Positions 40,128 to 48,654 of a DNA stretch of 64,000 nt are shown in pieces (the first letter of the stretch is position 1; each line of letters opens with the position of its first letter). A program made the position numbers and the translations under genes. The stretch lies in NCBI GenBank assembly GCA_963723165.1, contig CAVRPP010000007.1:173882-237881 (forward strand), given 5' to 3'. The stretch is from UBA4744 sp963723165. Lineage in GTDB: Bacteria; Actinomycetota; Acidimicrobiia; Spongiisociales; UBA4744. The notes under the pieces were generated by a model. The model did not search any database, was not told the DNA's origin, and saw nothing but the letters and a program-made list of their open reading frames with translations.

Positions 40128-42097
40128 CAGTGCTCCTCCCCCGGTGGTTCTTCCTCGCCCGGTTCGTCGGCGGGCTCCTGTGCCCAACCGATGAATGACG
40201 TGATCGTGGCCAGTACGCCGACGGCCAGCAGGGCGACACCCCATACCTCACCGTGGTAGATGATGCCGTAGCCGACGACGGGCAGCGACATGCCAACTGC
40301 GATCGGGAAGTACGACGGGGCCGGCAGGTGTATGGGCTTGTCGGGGTTGCGACCCTTGTGCTCCAATTCCTCGACGAGGACGTCTGCGTTCTCGCGTCGC
40401 ACGGGACGTTCCTCTTCGTCCTCGGAGTACTTCTTGTGCCAGAAATCGTCGAGGGCGGTGACCGTGGGGATCTCTGCGAAGTTGTACTCGGGGGGCGGCG
40501 AGGGGATAGTCCACTCGAGGGTGCGGGCGTCCCAGGGATCCATACCGGCCTCGGCGCCGCGCCGCTTGGAGACCACCCAGTTCCACATGAAGATGAGAAT
40601 CGACACTGCGATGATGAACGCCCCGATGGTGACGACCATGTTCCAGGGACCCAGGTTGGTGTCGGCGGCGTACTGCCAGGTCCTGCGCACCATGCCCTGC
40701 AATCCCAGCCAGTGCATGGGGGCGAAGGTCAGGTTGAAACCCAGGAACATCAGCCAGAAATGCCATTTGCCGAGCCGTTCCGAGTACATGCGTCCGGTCA
40801 GTTTGGGGAACCAGTAGTACAGGCCCGAGAAGATCCCGAAGATGGCGCCGCCGAACAGCACGTAGTGGAAGTGAGCGACGATGTAGTAGGTGTCGGTCTG
40901 CTGCCAGTCGGCCGGAACCACCGAGTGGGTTACACCCGACAACCCGCCGATGGTGAACATCGCGACGAAGCCGATGGAGAACAGCATCGGGGTGGTGAAA
41001 CGTAATCGACCCATCCACATGGTGCCCAGCCAGTTGAAGATCTTGATACCGGTGGGGATGGCGATCGTCATCGTCGAGAGACCGAAGGCGGCCTGAGCCA
41101 CCGTTGAGATCCCCGAAGAGAACATGTGGTGGGCCCACACCCCGAACCCGAGGAAACCGATGGCGCCGCCGGCGAAAACCACCGCCGCATAACCGAACAG
41201 CGGTTTGCGGGAGAACACCGGCAGCACTTCGGAAACGATGCCCATCGCCGGCAGAATCAGGATGTAGACCTCGGGATGGCCGAACAACCAGAACAGATGC
41301 TGCCAGAGGATCGGGTCGCCGCCGTTGGCCGCCTGGAAGAACTGCGATCCGAACTGGCGATCGAAGGTGATCATCCACAGCGCCACGGCGATGATCGGCA
41401 GCGAGAACGCCAGCAGGAAGTTGACCACCAGCGACATCCACACGAACACCGGCATCCGCAACAGGCGCATACCTTTGGCGCGCAGGTTGAAGATCGTGGT
41501 GATCAGGTTGATCGACGACAGCAGGGATGCCAACCCCAGTATCTGCAGGCCGATCGCCCAGTAATCCAAAACCGTCCCGACCGAGAATTGCGGCTCCGTG
41601 TTCGGGGCATACCCGAACCAGCCGGCGTTGGGCGCCGACCCAAGGCGGCTCACCTCTTCGGCCAGGAACCCGCCGGCCGGAGCGCCCGTGGTGCCGAAGA
41701 TGAACGTTGAGTAGAGGAACAGCCCGCCGAAGAGGAAGATCCAGTAGCTGAGGGCGTTGAGCCGTGGGAAGGCCACGTCGCGGGCGCCGATCATCAGCGG
41801 CAGCAGGTAGTTCATGAACGCGGCGCTCATCGGCATGATGACCAGGAAGACCATCGTGGTGCCGTGCATGGTGAACATGGCGTTGTACTCGGCCTGGGAG
41901 AGGAACTGGCCTTCGGGTCCTGCCAGCTGGAGACGCAGCAGCAGCGCTTCGAGCCCGCCGATCAGCAGGAAGGCAAAGGCCGTGTAGCCGTACATGACGC
42001 CGATCTTCTTGTGGTCGACGGTCGTTATCCAGCTCCAGAACCCTTTGGTGGCGGTCGGGCGCCGGAAGATGGTTGACCGGGAAGCAGTGGTCGTCAC
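40127..42097 (-). CDS. ctaD: Cytochrome c oxidase subunit I
   Basis: A 656-residue heme-copper oxidase core. All ligands are in view: HGTTMVF for low-spin heme a, WQHLFWLFGHPEVYILILPA for CuB His and the Tyr cross-link (GHPEVY), GVWAHHMF for CuB His pair, and HFHYVLFGG for the heme a3 and a ligands. YTTRSTx-type proton-entry residues belong to an A-type enzyme. The C-terminus is longer than in the shortest forms, with an extra helix pair and a PADEPGEEEPP tail. It pumps protons during O2 reduction. Cotranscribed with subunits II, III and IV. Confidence 0.97.
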   Translation of the reverse strand: MTTTASRSTIFRRPTATKGFWSWITTVDHKKIGVMYGYTAFAFLLIGGLEALLLRLQLAGPEGQFLSQAEYNAMFTMHGTTMVFLVIMPMSAAFMNYLLPLMIGARDVAFPRLNALSYWIFLFGGLFLYSTFIFGTTGAPAGGFLAEEVSRLGSAPNAGWFGYAPNTEPQFSVGTVLDYWAIGLQILGLASLLSSINLITTIFNLRAKGMRLLRMPVFVWMSLVVNFLLAFSLPIIAVALWMITFDRQFGSQFFQAANGGDPILWQHLFWLFGHPEVYILILPAMGIVSEVLPVFSRKPLFGYAAVVFAGGAIGFLGFGVWAHHMFSSGISTVAQAAFGLSTMTIAIPTGIKIFNWLGTMWMGRLRFTTPMLFSIGFVAMFTIGGLSGVTHSVVPADWQQTDTYYIVAHFHYVLFGGAIFGIFSGLYYWFPKLTGRMYSERLGKWHFWLMFLGFNLTFAPMHWLGLQGMVRRTWQYAADTNLGPWNMVVTIGAFIIAVSILIFMWNWVVSKRRGAEAGMDPWDARTLEWTIPSPPPEYNFAEIPTVTALDDFWHKKYSEDEEERPVRRENADVLVEELEHKGRNPDKPIHLPAPSYFPIAVGMSLPVVGYGIIYHGEVWGVALLAVGVLATITSFIGWAQEPADEPGEEEPPGEEH

Positions 42098-43116
42098 TTA
42101 AGTGTCTCCAGATAGGCAATCAGGGCGGTGATCTCTTCGTCGTTGAGGCTGAGGTTGGGCATCAAGGATCCGTCCTTCATGGAGGACGGGTTGGCCAGCC
42201 ACTTGCGCAAGTTGGCCTCGTTGAATTCAAAGGCAGCGCCGGCAAACATGCTGCGACTGGCGACATGGGTCAGGTCGGGGGCCGGCGGCTGGCGGGCCAC
42301 GTCTTCCCAGACACCTTCGATCACGTGGCAACGGGTGCAACCCACGTTGAGGTATACCTCCTGGCCTTCGTGAGCGGGCGAGTCGTCGGCGGGTTCAACG
42401 GCAGGCTGTTGCTGATCGGTTACCCACTGCTCGAAGTCGGCCTCTTCGAGAGCGACTACCTCGGCCCGCATGAGGGCATGGCTGAGCCCGCAGAACTCGG
42501 CGCATTGCCCCCGATATTCGCCGGGCTCGTCCGCTTCCAGGTTGAGGTAGGTTTCCTGCCCGGGCACCAGGTACCGCTTTCCTGCCAGTTGCGGCACCCA
42601 GAAGTTATGAAGGACGTCCTCGGAGGTCATGATCAGCTCGACCGGTTGCCCGGCCGGGATGACCAGGGTATTGGCGGTGTTGATCCCCTGGTCGGGGTAG
42701 ACGTACTCAAACCACCACTGGTGGCCGATGACTTCGATCGTGAGTGCATTGTCGGGACGATCGGTTAGTTCGAAAAGGGTCTGAACGGTGGGGACGGCGA
42801 TACCGGCCAGGATGAGCGCCGGAATGGCGGTCCACAACACTTCGAGCTTGTTGTTGCCGTGGATCTGCTTTGGTTCCTTGCGGCCTTCTTTGTCGCGAAA
42901 CACAAAGGCGATGACGAGGATCGCCCCCTGGACGAGCACGAAGATGACCGCGGCGATCCAGAATGTCAGCCACCAGAGGCCGTCGATCTTTTCGGCGATG
43001 GGTCCGGCCGGATTCAGAGAGTCAAGCGGGGCGTCCTCGATGCACGCACTGAGCAGAAGCATCAGACCGGCTAGCGGGCCATACCGCCACCACCTGGAAA
43101 CCCGCGTGCGTCTGAT
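42094..43116 (-). CDS. ctaC: Cytochrome c oxidase subunit II with C-terminal cytochrome c (caa3 type)
   Basis: Subunit II of ~340 residues: two membrane helices (TFWIAAVIFVLVQGAILVIAFVF and VLWTAIPALILAGIAVPTVQTL), a CuA cupredoxin domain with CAEFCGLSHALM (C-x3-C-x3-H-x2-M), HQWWFEYVYP, and a fused cytochrome c (VGCTRCHVIEG) near residue ~255. The fused c-type heme makes this a caa3-like enzyme. The only in-frame ATG is at 43062, giving a truncated signal. Extending to an ATC at 43116, after an AGAGGA site, restores a proper lipoprotein signal (RRTRVSRWWRYGPLAGLMLLLSAC), so I place the start there; see findings. Confidence 0.9.
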   Translation of the reverse strand: MRRTRVSRWWRYGPLAGLMLLLSACIEDAPLDSLNPAGPIAEKIDGLWWLTFWIAAVIFVLVQGAILVIAFVFRDKEGRKEPKQIHGNNKLEVLWTAIPALILAGIAVPTVQTLFELTDRPDNALTIEVIGHQWWFEYVYPDQGINTANTLVIPAGQPVELIMTSEDVLHNFWVPQLAGKRYLVPGQETYLNLEADEPGEYRGQCAEFCGLSHALMRAEVVALEEADFEQWVTDQQQPAVEPADDSPAHEGQEVYLNVGCTRCHVIEGVWEDVARQPPAPDLTHVASRSMFAGAAFEFNEANLRKWLANPSSMKDGSLMPNLSLNDEEITALIAYLETLK

Positions 43117-43445
43117 GCTTTCGGTCCTCTCGCTCGAGTCGCTGCCGTCTCCCTCAAGTGCAGCCGCGTCGAACGTGACGTCAAACGCTCCCGATACCTC
43201 CCGAGGGGTGTCGCATCATAAGGTGACAGCGCGTCGGATTCAAACAATCTTTTGGTTTGCTCTTGAAGCGGCGCTACCCGAATGCCGATGTCGACACCTT
43301 CGGTGCGACAATGCTTTGCACCCCGCAATGGGTAAGTTATCTCCTTGCAGAACAACTGTCGGTTTTCCCGACATCTGTCGTCATCATTCGTATATGGTGC
43401 ACAAGCCGGTACGAATCGGCGGGAAGAGATCAGAGGGAGAAATAC
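43117..43445. promoter_or_regulatory. Divergent control region between ctaC and the cupredoxin gene
   Basis: No gene is seen. It is less GC-rich than the flanks and holds a hairpin TGTCGG-TTTTC-CCGACA (43357-43373), with a further CTGTCG copy after it. Promoters for both directions must lie here; no clear boxes are assigned. Confidence 0.5.
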
Positions 43446-43874
43446 ATGAAATCAACGAAATACTTGGCTTTGCTCATGGTCGTCTTGGCCGTGGCGCTGG
43501 CTGCCTGTTCAGGTGGCGGAGCCTCAACGGAGATCGAGGTGGACATGAAAGAGTTCATGTTCGATCCGGAGTCCTGGGAGATCCCGGCCGGCGAAGAGAT
43601 CACCATCACGCTGACCAACTCGGGCACCATCGACCACGAGTGGGTCTTGCTGAATCCCGGCGTGACGATCAGCGACGAAGGTGAGCTGCCCGAGACTGAA
43701 GAAGAATTGCTCTCCGAGTTCGTCTTCTGGGAAGAGGAAGTCGCACCCGGGGACACGGCTACCTTCACCTTCACCGCTCCGGCGGAAGGCACCTACCAGA
43801 TCATCTGCGCCATTGAAGGCCACTTCAACGGCGGCATGGAAGGCGACCTGACGGTCGTCGCGGCCGACGCCTAA
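43446..43874 (+). CDS. Cupredoxin-domain lipoprotein
   Basis: A 142-residue exported lipoprotein; ATG 43446 follows GAGGGAGAA. Signal ALLMVVLAVALAAC with Cys at ~21. The mature part is a cupredoxin fold: IEVDMKEFMFDPESWEIPAGEEITITLTNSG, then the type-1-like copper ligands HEWVLLNPG and CAIEGHFNGGM (His...Cys...His...Met order). It stands beside ctaB and the oxidase operon, so it may carry copper or electrons to the oxidase. Confidence 0.88.
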   Translation: MKSTKYLALLMVVLAVALAACSGGGASTEIEVDMKEFMFDPESWEIPAGEEITITLTNSGTIDHEWVLLNPGVTISDEGELPETEEELLSEFVFWEEEVAPGDTATFTFTAPAEGTYQIICAIEGHFNGGMEGDLTVVAADA

Positions 43875-43890
43875 ACCAACCAAACCAACC

Positions 43891-43920
43891 AGAAGAGCCC
43901 CGCATGAGCGGGGCTCTTCT
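43891..43920. terminator. Rho-independent terminator of the cupredoxin gene
   Basis: AGAAGAGCCCCGC and GCGGGGCTCTTCT form 13 perfect pairs around ATGA, 17 bases after the stop codon. CTCATTT follows. Confidence 0.9.
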
Positions 43921-43925
43921 CATTT

Positions 43926-44036
43926 CCCCCTCCCGCAGGCGGGAGGGGGAATCTTGTGCACGTTGCCAGGCTTCCCACCCTCTCCGCATCACCGCCTGAC
44001 GGCGGCGCCGCGCCTCTCCCGCCGGCGGGAGAGGCA
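43926..44036. repeat. Type B palindromic repeat
   Basis: CCCCTCCCGC-AGGC-GGGAGGGGG, spacer, then CCCACCCTCTCCGC, CGCCTGACGGCGGCG and CCTCTCCCGCCGGCGGGAGAGG. Same family as 38146 and 50616. Confidence 0.75.
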
Positions 44037-44086
44037 AGAAGACGTCGGTGGCCTGCTGTGCGACACCGCATCGCTTTCCCGGGATA

Positions 44087-44140
44087 GTCCCCCCTCCTCT
44101 GGGGGGAAAGCACCGCCGCCGAAGGCGGGGGTAGGGGGGC
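44087..44140. repeat. Type C repeat
   Basis: AGTCCCCCCTCCTCTGGGGGGAAAG-CACCGCCGCCGAAGGCGGGGGTAGGGGG. A second copy with the same order is at 53641-53693. Confidence 0.65.
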
Positions 44141-44253
44141 TTGAGGGGCAGGGAGTCCTAATGGGTCATGGGCTGTCCTGAAGTCAGTCGTCCGGGCAGC
44201 CTCCTGGGAGGCCTGATAGGTTCCGGGCAAGTGGCTTTGTGAAAGGGGCAGAA

Positions 44254-44754
44254 TTGAAACGTCATTCTCGACCGAGAACCGCGCTGATGGGCGTCGTCGT
44301 CCTCGTCTTGGCTGCATGCGGCAACGCCGGAGCTGATGACACCGAGGTCGATATCGACGAAGACAGCGGCAATGTGAGCATCGAGACCGACGAAGGCTCG
44401 GTTGATGTGGGATCAGACCTCGAGATTCCCGACGGTCTATCCATTGAGGTGCCTCCGGGTGGATCGGTTACCTCAGTGCTGGAACTGGACAACGAATTCG
44501 TCGTCACTGTCTTCTATAACATCGATGAGTTCGACAACCTTGTCGACTTCTACACAGACTGGACCGCCGAGCAGTCCGGCGATTTCGTTGCGTCGAGCAA
44601 CGAGTTCGAATCAGCCGACGGGGTCCCTTTCAAGACCTTCATCTGGTACGGCGACGACATCTCGACCTCGATCAACATCGTGAATTGTTTCCTTCTCGGT
44701 CCTTCGGGAGACGAAATCGAACGGGTTTGCCTTTCCCTCTCAGAGAGTCGATAG
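44254..44754 (+). CDS. Hypothetical lipoprotein
   Basis: About 166 residues. Signal TALMGVVVLVLAAC with the lipobox Cys near residue 22, then an acidic low-complexity stretch (DDTEVDIDEDSGNVSIETDEGSVDVGSDLEI) and a globular part with VPPGGSVTSVLELDNEFVVTVFYN, FYTDWTAEQSGDFV, FKTFIWYGDDI and VCLSL. No family recognised. TTG 44254 follows AAAGGGGC; a GTG at 44239 is the alternative and would bring the signal further in. Confidence 0.65.
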   Translation: MKRHSRPRTALMGVVVLVLAACGNAGADDTEVDIDEDSGNVSIETDEGSVDVGSDLEIPDGLSIEVPPGGSVTSVLELDNEFVVTVFYNIDEFDNLVDFYTDWTAEQSGDFVASSNEFESADGVPFKTFIWYGDDISTSINIVNCFLLGPSGDEIERVCLSLSESR

Positions 44755-44804
44755 AACCAGGCGTTCTGCACCTACAGCGATGCTGAACCGGCGTGAGGGG
44801 GTTT

Positions 44805-44966
44805 GCCCCCTCCGTCCTCGCTGCGCTCGGCCACCTCCCCCACCTTCGGCGGGGGAGGACGTAGGGAAGTGGGGCCTCCTTCTGTTGAGTTTGACTGGAC
44901 CCATGCGTCCTCTCCCGGCTGTGCCGGGGGAGGTGGTTCTCGCCGGAGGCGAGAAGCGGAGGGGGC
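44805..44966. repeat. Composite palindromic repeat, full inverted pair
   Basis: GCCCCCTCCG...CTGCGCTCGGCCACCTCCCCC-ACCTTCGGC-GGGGGAGGACGT left arm, ~55-bp spacer, right arm CCTCTCCCGGC-TGT-GCCGGGGGAGG, TTCTCGCCGGAGGCGAGAA, CGGAGGGGGC. A complete 162-bp example of the element. Confidence 0.85.
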
Positions 44967-45017
44967 TGTCCGCATCCGGGGTTTGCGTCTCTCCAGGCGG
45001 CGTTAACCTACGGGGCC

Positions 45018-45935
45018 GTGGCTGATGAACTCCCGATCGAGGTAAAGATCACCGATCCGAACGCCCCCCCACCTAGCGGGTGGGCGGGGCTCGGCGCGTA
45101 CGTGGCGCTCACCAAACCCCGCATCATTGAGCTGCTGCTGATCACGACGGTTCCTTCGATGGTGCTGGCCGAAGGGGGCTGGCCGGGCACCTGGCTCGTC
45201 ATAGCGACGCTCATCGGCGGGACCCTGTCGGCCGGAGGCGCCAACGCCATCAACAACTACTTCGACCGGGACATCGATGTGGTCATGCGCCGCACCTCCC
45301 GCCGACCCTTGCCCAGGGACGCCATCGACCCATCCCATGCCCTCTGGTTCGGGGTTGCTCTCGGCGTGATCGGGTTTGTCTGGTTGTGGCTGTTCGCCAA
45401 CCTGCTGGCCGGAGCCTTGGCCACCGCCGCGCTCCTCTTCTACGTCTTTGTCTACACAATTGGCCTGAAGCGCACCACTCCTCAGAACATCGTCATCGGC
45501 GGTGCGGCCGGCGCTGCGCCGGTGTTGGTCGGGTGGGCTGCGGTTACGGGCGGTTTGGACCCGGCCGCCTGGCTCCTGTTCGGGATCGTGTTCTGCTGGA
45601 CGCCCCCGCATTTCTGGGCTCTGGCCATGCGCTACAAGGACGATTACGCTAGCGCCGGTGTGCCCATGCTTCCGGTGGTGATCGGCGAGCAGCGCACCAC
45701 CTGGCACATCCTTGCCTACTCGCTCCTGCTGACCGCCGTCAGCCTCCTCTTGTGGCCGATCGCCCCGACCGGGTCCCTCTACCCGATCGCCGCTCTGATC
45801 CTCGGGGTCCTGTTCGTCGTCGAAGCCGCCCGCCTGATCCGCAGCCCGGAACGGTCGATGGCGCTGTTCCGCTACTCCACCATCTACCTGGCGGTCCTCT
45901 TCGCCATGATCTGGGTAGACACCGCCATCGGTTAG
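45018..45935 (+). CDS. ctaB: Protoheme IX farnesyltransferase (heme O synthase)
   Basis: A 305-residue, nine-helix UbiA-family enzyme that attaches farnesyl to heme B, making heme O for heme a synthesis. The first Asp motif is NAINNYFDRDIDVVMRRTSRRPLP (~residues 78-101) and the second region is YKDDYASAGVPMLPVV (~210-225); KPRIIELLLITTVPSM opens the fold. GTG 45018 places the start 27 residues ahead of the first helix. It is separated from ctaC-D-E-F by the cupredoxin and lipoprotein genes and read the other way. Confidence 0.95.
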   Translation: MADELPIEVKITDPNAPPPSGWAGLGAYVALTKPRIIELLLITTVPSMVLAEGGWPGTWLVIATLIGGTLSAGGANAINNYFDRDIDVVMRRTSRRPLPRDAIDPSHALWFGVALGVIGFVWLWLFANLLAGALATAALLFYVFVYTIGLKRTTPQNIVIGGAAGAAPVLVGWAAVTGGLDPAAWLLFGIVFCWTPPHFWALAMRYKDDYASAGVPMLPVVIGEQRTTWHILAYSLLLTAVSLLLWPIAPTGSLYPIAALILGVLFVVEAARLIRSPERSMALFRYSTIYLAVLFAMIWVDTAIG

Positions 45936-45942
45936 CCAAACG

Positions 45943-46115
45943 TCCTCCCCCGCCAAAGGCGGGGGAGGTGGCCTCGTGCAGCGAGGTCGGAGGGGGCCTC
46001 CTCGTTTTCCGCCAAAGGCGGGGTAGGTGGCCTGGCGCAGCGAGGTCGGAGGGGGCCTCCTCGTTTTCCGCCAAAGGTGGGGTAGGTGGCCTGGCGCAGC
46101 GAGGTCGGTGGGGGC
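45943..46115. repeat. Three tandem palindromic repeat units
   Basis: Each ~56-60 bp unit reads CCGCCAAAGGCGGGGNAGGTGGCCT-GNGCAGCGAGGTCGGNGGGGGC, joined by CTCCTCGTTTTC. All three are in one orientation, and hairpin 1 has a 4-base loop (CCGCC-AAA-GGCGG). Confidence 0.85.
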
Positions 46116-46189
46116 AGCACCAAAAAGCGCGACTTTCGCCTCGCTTACTTGCCACGCTCTCGTAGGGTGGCGAGAGAAGGGAGGTCATC

Positions 46190-46567
46190 GTGACGCAGAC
46201 GGTCTATCCGACGCTTCGCTACCGGGATCCGGAGGCAGCCATCTACTGGCTGGAGCGGGCGCTCGGGTTCATCCTCGAGATGGAACACCGCGATGACAAC
46301 GAAGAGATCGATCACGCTCAGATGACGTTCCGGGGCAACCGGATCATGCTCGGTCCCGTCGGGTCTGGTGATCTCTCGGCGGCCGGTCCCGCCTTAACGT
46401 ACCTGGTGGCGGACGACGTCGATGGTCTGCACGGCCAGGCCGTCGAGCACGGCGCCGAGGTCGTCATCCCGCTCCAGGACATGGACTACGGCTCCCGCGA
46501 ATTCACCGTCAAAGACAGCGACGGCCACCTCTGGAGCATCGGCACCTACCAGCCCGACACCTCCTAA
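46190..46567 (+). CDS. VOC-family (glyoxalase-like) protein
   Basis: A 125-residue vicinal-oxygen-chelate protein: TVYPTLRYRDPEAAIYWLERALGFILEM, DHAQMTFRGNRIMLGP, VDGLHGQAVEHGAEVVIPLQDMDYGSREFTVKDSDGHLWSIGT. It resembles the PhnB/YdfO-type subgroup, which includes bleomycin-resistance relatives that often lack a metal. The Glu in FxxxDxxGHLW is replaced by the usual DGHLW pattern. GTG 46190 follows GGGAGG. Confidence 0.85.
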   Translation: MTQTVYPTLRYRDPEAAIYWLERALGFILEMEHRDDNEEIDHAQMTFRGNRIMLGPVGSGDLSAAGPALTYLVADDVDGLHGQAVEHGAEVVIPLQDMDYGSREFTVKDSDGHLWSIGTYQPDTS

Positions 46568-46576
46568 GAGCGGGGC

Positions 46577-46897
46577 GACCCCCTCCGGCTCTGCCCCCTC
46601 CGGCTCGGCTCTGCCCCCTCCGGCTCGGCTCGGAAGAGCCGAGCCACCTCCCCCACATGAAGTGGGGGAGGACGTATCAAGGAGCCTCTTCCACAAGGTT
46701 CTCTCGCCCTACCCGCGTCCTCCCCCGGCTCTGCCGGGGGAGGTGGCCTCGCGCAGCGAGGTCGGAGGGGGCAGCTTTGCATTTCCGGCTCTGCCGGGGG
46801 AGGTGGCCTCGCGGAGCGAGGTCGGAGGGGGCTGCTTTGCATTTCCGGCTCTGCCGGGGGAGGTGGTTCTCGCCGGTAGGCGAGAAGCGGAGGGGGC
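46577..46897. repeat. Composite repeat cluster with three right-arm units
   Basis: Three short GCCCCCTCCGGCTC repeats, then hairpin GGCTCGGCTC-GGAA-GAGCCGAGCC and CCTCCCCCACATGAAGTGGGGGAGG (left arm), spacer, then three CCTCCCCCGGCTCTGCC-type right arms separated by AGCTTTGCATTTCCGGC. The second hairpin varies (CCTCGCGCAGCGAGG, CCTCGCGGAGCGAGG, TTCTCGCCGGTAGGCGAGAA) but keeps pairing. Confidence 0.85.
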
Positions 46898-46901
46898 AGT
46901 T

Positions 46902-47213
46902 TCAAGGATCCCTAGCCAGTGCAGCGCGAATAGTCGTGAGGACATCATCGAGGTGCTTGTTCACCTCATCGTCATTGAAGTGCAGGACTAGCCAACCCTG
47001 TTTGTGGAGCCATTGGTCGCGTCGCAGGGCATAGGCATGATTCCCGAAGCCGTGCGTGATCCCGTCCACCTCCACAATCAGCCGGTGCCGTTTGCAAGCG
47101 AAGTCCGCGATGTAGGGGCCGATCGGTTCCTGGCGTCGGAACCTCACACCCAAACCGTCCCGTCGCAGGGCTTGCCATAGGCGAAGCTCCCCCCAGGTCG
47201 GGTTCTTGCGCAT
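46902..47213 (-). CDS. DUF559 (Vsr-like endonuclease fold) protein
   Basis: A 103-residue protein with the DUF559 layout: MRKNPTWGELRLWQALRRDGLGVRFRRQEPIGPYIADFACKRHRLIVEVDG, then GFGNHAYALRRDQWLHKQGWLVLHFNDDEVNKHLDDVL. The PYIADFxC..xLIVEVDG block carries the Asp and Glu of PD-(D/E)xK-like nucleases. Relatives are found in many genomes near repeats and mobile DNA. It sits between two repeat clusters. It is a separate family member from the partial DUF559 protein at the left edge. Confidence 0.85.
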   Translation of the reverse strand: MRKNPTWGELRLWQALRRDGLGVRFRRQEPIGPYIADFACKRHRLIVEVDGITHGFGNHAYALRRDQWLHKQGWLVLHFNDDEVNKHLDDVLTTIRAALARDP

Positions 47214-47303
47214 GGTGCGGGCGTAGCGCCAGTTGCCGATGCGTCCGTTTGGCCATCCGTCACTGATATCAACGGGACGGGTCGATTGCTAGGGGTATGC
47301 CCT

Positions 47304-47582
47304 GCCCCCTCCGGCTCGGCTCTCCGAGCCGACCCACCTCCCCCACATGAAGTGGGGGAGGACGTATTGAGGAGCCCCTTCCACAAGTTTCTCTCGCCCT
47401 ACATACGTCCTCCCCCGGCTCTGCCGGGGGAGGTGGCCTGGCGGAGCGAGGTCGGAGGGGGCAGCTTTGCATTTCCGGCTCTGCTGGGGGAGGTGGCCTG
47501 GCGGAGCGAGGTCGGAGGGGGCAGCTTTGCATTTCCGGCTCTGCTGGGGGAGGTGGCCTCGCGGAGCGTGATTGGAGGGGGC
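47304..47582. repeat. Composite repeat cluster with three right-arm units
   Basis: Left arm GGCTCGGCTCTCCGAGCC, CCTCCCCCACATGAAGTGGGGGAGG, spacer ACGTATTGAGGAGCCCC..., then three right arms with AGCTTTGCATTTCCGGC joints. Nearly the same as 46577-46897; the DUF559 gene lies between the two. Confidence 0.85.
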
Positions 47583-47669
47583 CGAGGTCGGAGGAGATAG
47601 CCTCGTTTTCCAGACCGTCGCCAAGGAAACCTGCCCATATAGGCCCGGGATCGCGATACACCTTCTCTT

Positions 47670-48119
47670 ATGTACGCGACATTGGAACGAATTGATCAAA
47701 GGGTCACGGCGTTTCTCGCCAGGTGGAGTCAGCCGGCGCTGCGAGTTTCGGTTGCGCTTGTGTTCATCTGGTTCGGTGCGCTCAAGATCTTCGATGTGAC
47801 TCCGGTCACCGAACTGGTTGCCAACACGGTCTACTGGTTCGATCCCGACTGGGTGGTGCCGGCCCTGGGCGTGGTCGAAGTGGCCGTGGGTCTTGGCCTT
47901 CTGTTCGGGGTGGCGCTGCGGTCGGTCCTGGCCCTGTTCTTCCTGCAGATGCTGGGGACCTTCCTGGTATTCGTTGTTCAGCCGGATGTGGCTTTCGTGG
48001 ACGGCAACCCCTTGTTGTTGACCACGGAAGGCGAGTTCGTGGTGAAGAACCTGGTGTTGTTGTCGGCCGGTCTGGTCATCGGAACGGCCGTCCGCCCGGC
48101 CCGCCAGAGCCGGGAATAA
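47670..48119 (+). CDS. DoxX / YkgB-type membrane protein (DUF417)
   Basis: A 149-residue protein with four helices: RVSVALVFIWFGALKIFDVTPV, WVVPALGVVEVAVGLGLLFGVA, SVLALFFLQMLGTFLVFVVQPD and NLVLLSAGLVIGTAV. The IWFGxLKIFxxTP opening is the YkgB/DUF417 sign. Members of the wider DoxX group are linked to oxidative stress, but the function is not settled. ATG 47670 gives a short amphipathic N-terminus. Confidence 0.8.
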   Translation: MYATLERIDQRVTAFLARWSQPALRVSVALVFIWFGALKIFDVTPVTELVANTVYWFDPDWVVPALGVVEVAVGLGLLFGVALRSVLALFFLQMLGTFLVFVVQPDVAFVDGNPLLLTTEGEFVVKNLVLLSAGLVIGTAVRPARQSRE

Positions 48120-48124
48120 TCCGC

Positions 48125-48575
48125 CTAAGCGCTGTGGGCGCTGTGAGCGGCGGCGTCGGGGATGAGGCCGCGGATCAGTTTGCGGCCCAGGTTGGCGGCG
48201 ACGGTTCCCAAACCGAGCGAGACGAACGCCAAGTCCGATGTGCACCACCCGAAAGGCGAGGGTCTCGTCGGTAGCGGCCAGACGTTGAATGGTTTCGGGT
48301 AGCCAGGAGATCGCCATCCACACTCCGAACAAGAGGAGCACGTATCCGGCGAACCGGGGCACCGACAGTCTCTGCAGGAGGCACGCCAACCCGATCCACA
48401 CGAGCATCGCCGCGAACGCCAGCGAGATCCCGATCCGGGCCCACACCACCGCCGATGCCGCATCGGCTGCGTCGAGGTTGACGATTCGGTTGATCCACAC
48501 ATAGGCGGTCCAGGCCGAGACCGCCAAAACGATCCAGCCGATTCGCCGTGATAGGGAAGTGATATGACGTTCCAT
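48125..48575 (-). pseudogene. Four-helix membrane protein with one frameshift
   Basis: From ATG 48575 the frame reads MERHITSLSRRIGWIVLAVSAW, ARIGISLAFAAMLVWIGLACLL and FAGYVLLLFGVWMAISWLPETIQRL up to VVHIGL at ~48233. One extra T there throws the frame; the other frame continues AFVSLGLGTVAANLGRKLIRGLIPDAAAHSAHSA to the stop at 48125. The joined protein is ~150 residues of four helices. Convergent with the DoxX-type gene, the stop codons being five bases apart. Family not recognised. Confidence 0.65.
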
Positions 48576-48654
48576 GACACTCAGTAGGGAAGATTGCACG
48601 CACAGTGCAGGACTATTGGTAGCTCAAGGTGGGGGCTATCCGCAAAACGAACCC

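Noticed and set aside
40248..42119. 623-codon minus-strand ORF inside ctaD
   Set aside because: Shadow frame of the conserved subunit I; ctaD on its own frame has every metal ligand.
45943..46115. Three evenly spaced repeats suggesting a CRISPR array
   Set aside because: Repeats are adjoining hairpins with near-identical joints (CTCCTCGTTTTC); there are no unique spacers and no cas genes.
47289..48599. 436-codon minus-strand ORF running from a membrane protein into the repeats
   Set aside because: The first ~120 codons are a real membrane protein, but the rest is read-through after a frameshift and through the GC-rich repeats (QSRKCKAAPSDLAPPGHLP units), so the long ORF is not a gene.
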